Source: Bacteroidota bacterium
Lineage (GTDB): Bacteria > Bacteroidota > Bacteroidia > Sphingobacteriales > Sphingobacteriaceae
Length of the DNA: 64,000 bases
NCBI GenBank assembly: GCA_023450085.1
Contig: JAEXHI010000006.1
Coordinates: 1 to 64,000, forward strand
Direction of reading: 5' to 3'
Shown here: piece after piece, positions 61,948-64,000 of the stretch
Layout: each line of letters begins with the position of its first letter
How positions within the stretch are numbered: the stretch's first letter is position 1
The notes under the pieces: model-generated
Told to the model about the DNA's origin: nothing
Database searches by the model: none
Seen by the model: the letters and a program-made list of their open reading frames with translations, nothing else
Position numbers and translations under genes: made by a program

Positions 61948-62451
61948 ATGCACGATACTCAAAAAATATTCCTGCAGCAAATCAACGAAAACAAAGGGAT
62001 TATCCATAAAGTAGCTAAGATGTACATGGATAACCCTTTGGACCAAGAGGATTTGTTCCAAGAAATTGTCATGCAACTTTGGAAAGCCTATCCTTCCTTT
62101 AAAGGCACAAGTAAATTCTCTACTTGGATGTATCGGGTAGCACTAAACACCGCCATTGTATTCTTTAAAAAAGACCACAGAAAAGTAGATAAGGCCTCAC
62201 TAAATGAACAGATAGAAATAGCGGATTTTAGTGACAGTCATGAAAAGGAAGAAAAACTGGCCTACCTGTACAAGGCTGTGCAGGAGCTCAACCAAATTGA
62301 AAAAGCTTTGATCTTTCTATTCTTGGAAAACCAATCGCACAAAGACATTGCGCAAAATTTAGGTATCACCGAAGTAAATGCCCGAGTTAAACTAAACAGA
62401 ACTAAAGAAAAATTACAGCAAATTATTAAAAAGAACGGCTATGAATTTTGA
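61948..62451 (+). CDS. ECF sigma factor, second copy
   Basis: 167 residues from the ATG at 61948 (MHDTQKIFLQQIN). Region 2: GIIHKVAKMYMDNPLDQEDLFQEIVMQLWKAYPSF; region 4: LNQIEKALIFLFLENQSHKDIAQNLGITEVNARVKLNRTKEKL. It overlaps the next gene by 11 bases. There is no FecR or SusC partner here, so it differs from the system at 30073. The downstream small membrane protein could be its anti-sigma factor, by position. Confidence 0.92.
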   Translation: MHDTQKIFLQQINENKGIIHKVAKMYMDNPLDQEDLFQEIVMQLWKAYPSFKGTSKFSTWMYRVALNTAIVFFKKDHRKVDKASLNEQIEIADFSDSHEKEEKLAYLYKAVQELNQIEKALIFLFLENQSHKDIAQNLGITEVNARVKLNRTKEKLQQIIKKNGYEF

Positions 62452-63046
62452 CCAATTAAAAGATGAGTGGAACAGTAACAGCACTCCTCATCAAGAGATA
62501 TCCGAAAGCATGCTTAAACTTAAAGAAGCACGTACTCCTATTGATAAAATAAGGAAACAAATGAAACAGGAGTTTATGGTACAGGTGTTTTCTTTAATAT
62601 TAGGAGCATTTATACCTAATATATTTGATTTCTCCATGCAACTGAAATCTACTTATTTGATATTTTTCGGAATCATGGTAGCTTTTTGCACCTATTATTT
62701 CTATAAGTTCTATCGTTTTTACAAGCATTCTTATGACCTGAGCATAGATAGCAGGAAGAATTTGTTATGGTTTTACTATGAAATGAAACTTAACGTTGAA
62801 CTATACAAGGCGCTGACCTACATTATAGGTTTCATCATGATTTCTTTCTGTGCAACAGCGCTGTTTTTAACCAAAAATGATTTATTAATTAAAATTTTAG
62901 AGAAACTGTCCCTAACCTATATCGTATTGAACGCTTTTATTTCCATTCTAATTATTGGTGTACTTACGGAGCTTTGGGCCCGCTTTTATTATGGTAAATA
63001 CATCAAGCAAATCAAAGCAATTATTGATAGCCTTGATGAAGAATAG
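62441..63046 (+). CDS. membrane protein, possible anti-sigma partner
   Basis: 201 residues. N-terminal cytoplasmic stretch (about 1-45: MNFDQLKDEWNSNSTPHQEI), which could contact a sigma factor, then four membrane segments (about 48-65, 71-90, 120-142, 152-180). I do not recognise a named family. Because it overlaps the ECF sigma gene by 11 bases, an anti-sigma role is the best guess, but no zinc anti-sigma motif (HxxxCxxC) is present. It ends just before a strong palindromic repeat, which may serve as terminator. Confidence 0.8.
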   Translation: MNFDQLKDEWNSNSTPHQEISESMLKLKEARTPIDKIRKQMKQEFMVQVFSLILGAFIPNIFDFSMQLKSTYLIFFGIMVAFCTYYFYKFYRFYKHSYDLSIDSRKNLLWFYYEMKLNVELYKALTYIIGFIMISFCATALFLTKNDLLIKILEKLSLTYIVLNAFISILIIGVLTELWARFYYGKYIKQIKAIIDSLDEE

Positions 63047-63052
63047 GATTCC

Positions 63053-63144
63053 CCCTCTCTGGCTACGCCATCTCTCCCAAAGGGAGAGGATATCTAATCT
63101 GCTACTCTCTCCCTTTGGGAGAGATGCCCAAAGGGCAGAGAGGG
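63053..63144. repeat. nested inverted repeats (9-bp outer, 20-bp inner), both perfect
   Basis: CATCTCTCCCAAAGGGAGAG (63069-63088) is the exact reverse complement of 63107-63126. Outside them CCCTCTCTG (63053-63061) pairs exactly with CAGAGAGGG (63136-63144). Each 20-bp arm itself contains a CTCTCCC-nnn-GGGAGAG palindrome, so the DNA could form a cruciform or a multi-branched RNA. It lies between converging genes and may also stop transcription. Confidence 0.9.
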
Positions 63145-63161
63145 CAACAATTTACATAAGT

Positions 63162-63773
63162 CTAAAGCAATTTCTCACTTTTTAAAACATCTATAATTAA
63201 AGGATAGGTGTTTTTTATTTTAGCCTTAATTTCATACGGAGCAACCCACGCAGCCTCAGTAATTCCCTCTTCTACTTGAGGAACTAGTTTTGGACTTCCT
63301 TTCACCGTCATATGATACCAATTGGTCCTTTTCAAAATCAAATCGTTACCCATTTCATATACATGATAGGTTTTGCAAACCCTCTCATTACGCTGCTCCA
63401 CTTTAACGCCACATTCTTCTTCTACCTCCCTTACCGCAGCTACTTTCATCTTCTCTCCTTTTTCGACCTTACCTTTTGGCAAATCCCATTTTTTATTTCT
63501 GAAAATAAATAAAAATTCGCCCTTGGCATTGGCCACTAAACCTCCCGCAGCTTTAATGATGGTTAGATCATTTTTGATCTTTTTAAATACAGATTGGGTA
63601 TTCTTAGTCAGTAGAAGGTAATGTTTTTGTTTACTGTTCTTAAGGTTTTTATAGAAAGACCTGAAATCAAACCCCTCTGCTTCAATTTGTTGTATTTTAC
63701 CAATTTCAGAAGGAAGTTCATGAGTTATAAACAAAGTGTTGTCGTTAATATAAATTCTGTATTTTTGCGCCAT
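63162..63773 (-). CDS. NUDIX hydrolase
   Basis: 203 residues from the ATG at 63773 (MAQKYRIYINDN). The NUDIX box is complete: GKVEKGEKMKVAAVREVEEECGV, i.e. G-x5-E-x7-REU-x-EE-x-GU, at about 120-142 of the chain, after FIFRNKKWDLPKG. An N-terminal extension of about 95 residues precedes the NUDIX fold. It hydrolyses a nucleoside-diphosphate-linked compound; substrate unknown. Its start codon overlaps that of the divergent pyrE in a shared CATG. Confidence 0.9.
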   Translation of the reverse strand: MAQKYRIYINDNTLFITHELPSEIGKIQQIEAEGFDFRSFYKNLKNSKQKHYLLLTKNTQSVFKKIKNDLTIIKAAGGLVANAKGEFLFIFRNKKWDLPKGKVEKGEKMKVAAVREVEEECGVKVEQRNERVCKTYHVYEMGNDLILKRTNWYHMTVKGSPKLVPQVEEGITEAAWVAPYEIKAKIKNTYPLIIDVLKSEKLL

Positions 63774-64000
63774 GTACAATAAAAGTGATATTGAATTAAA
63801 GGTAGCTGAATTTTTGTTACAAATTAAAGCAATTAAATTACAACCTACTAATCCATTTACTTGGGCTTCGGGTTGGAAATCCCCAATCTACTGTGATAAC
63901 CGCATAACTTTATCCCATCCAGCGGTAAGAACTTACATTCGTCAGAAACTTGCTCAATTGATCCAAGAAGAGTATGGCGCAGTTGACGTAATTGCTGGTG
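63772..64000 (+). CDS. pyrE: orotate phosphoribosyltransferase (partial, cut by the right edge)
   Basis: The first 76 codons are visible: MYNKSDIELKVAEFLLQIKAI, then LQPTNPFTWASGWKSPIYCDNR and ITLSHPAVRTYI, which is the N-terminus of bacterial PyrE (the WASGWKSPIYCDNR block is diagnostic). It adds a ribose phosphate to orotate in pyrimidine synthesis. The gene runs off the window before the PRPP-binding motif. It starts at 63772 inside the CATG shared with the divergent NUDIX gene. Confidence 0.93.
   Translation, partial: MYNKSDIELKVAEFLLQIKAIKLQPTNPFTWASGWKSPIYCDNRITLSHPAVRTYIRQKLAQLIQEEYGAVDVIAG

Overview
The window looks like chromosomal DNA of a low-GC Bacteroidota bacterium, most likely family Sphingobacteriaceae (Pedobacter-like). 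Signs: two SusC/SusD outer-membrane pairs, an ECF sigma/FecR pair feeding an STN-type SusC, a type IX secretion tail, Bacteroidota-type promoter elements (TAnnTTTG), LytTR and AraC regulators, DUF3822-rsmD-coaD order, and many short intergenic palindromes. Genus is inferred from protein flavour, not from a marker gene. No rRNA, tRNA or CRISPR was seen.

Layout. 1-73: edge fragment of a possible transposase. 294-1691: sigma-54 response regulator. 1834-7275: imuA-imuB-dnaE2 error-prone (SOS mutagenesis) cassette behind a promoter carrying two identical palindromic operators. 7516-29638, all minus strand: a polysaccharide-utilisation-like locus with SusC, SusD, a DUF5017 lipoprotein, three sialate-O-acetylesterase-family esterases, two small Spy-like secreted proteins, two FG-GAP/VCBS proteins, a T9SS cargo protein, a DapA/NanA-type aldolase and a sodium:solute symporter, but no recognisable glycoside hydrolase. 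30073-39948, plus strand and divergent: ECF sigma factor, FecR anti-sigma, STN-SusC, SusD, a secreted HExxHxxGxxH metalloprotease and a DUF3347 protein.

40011-43997: a HipA-like kinase overlapping DUF3037, a PAP2 phosphatase, an AraC regulator coupled to DUF983, and a small hypothetical gene. 44514-52239, minus strand: assimilatory sulfate reduction, read as sulfite reductase (with a HEPN-like tail), cobA, a siroheme synthase/TSUP transporter fusion, APS reductase, cysD and cysN. An upstream leader holds a Cys-rich mini-ORF and an intrinsic terminator, and an Rrf2 regulator lies further upstream. Together these genes import or activate sulfate, reduce it to sulfide and make the siroheme cofactor.

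53422-64000: orphan Vsr endonuclease, LytS/LytR two-component pair with a further histidine kinase, RecD-like helicase, DUF3822-rsmD-coaD, a TraB/GumN protein with a second ECF sigma factor and a membrane protein, a NUDIX hydrolase, and the first part of pyrE at the right edge.

The most unusual items are the sulfur-operon leader, the two fusions in that operon, the twin operators of the mutagenesis cassette, the four-copy 88-bp hairpin array at 24690-25030, the hydrolase-poor locus with three esterases, and the HipA-like/DUF3037 pair. Start codons were moved to internal ATGs where signal peptides, ribosome sites or neighbouring stops made this more plausible.
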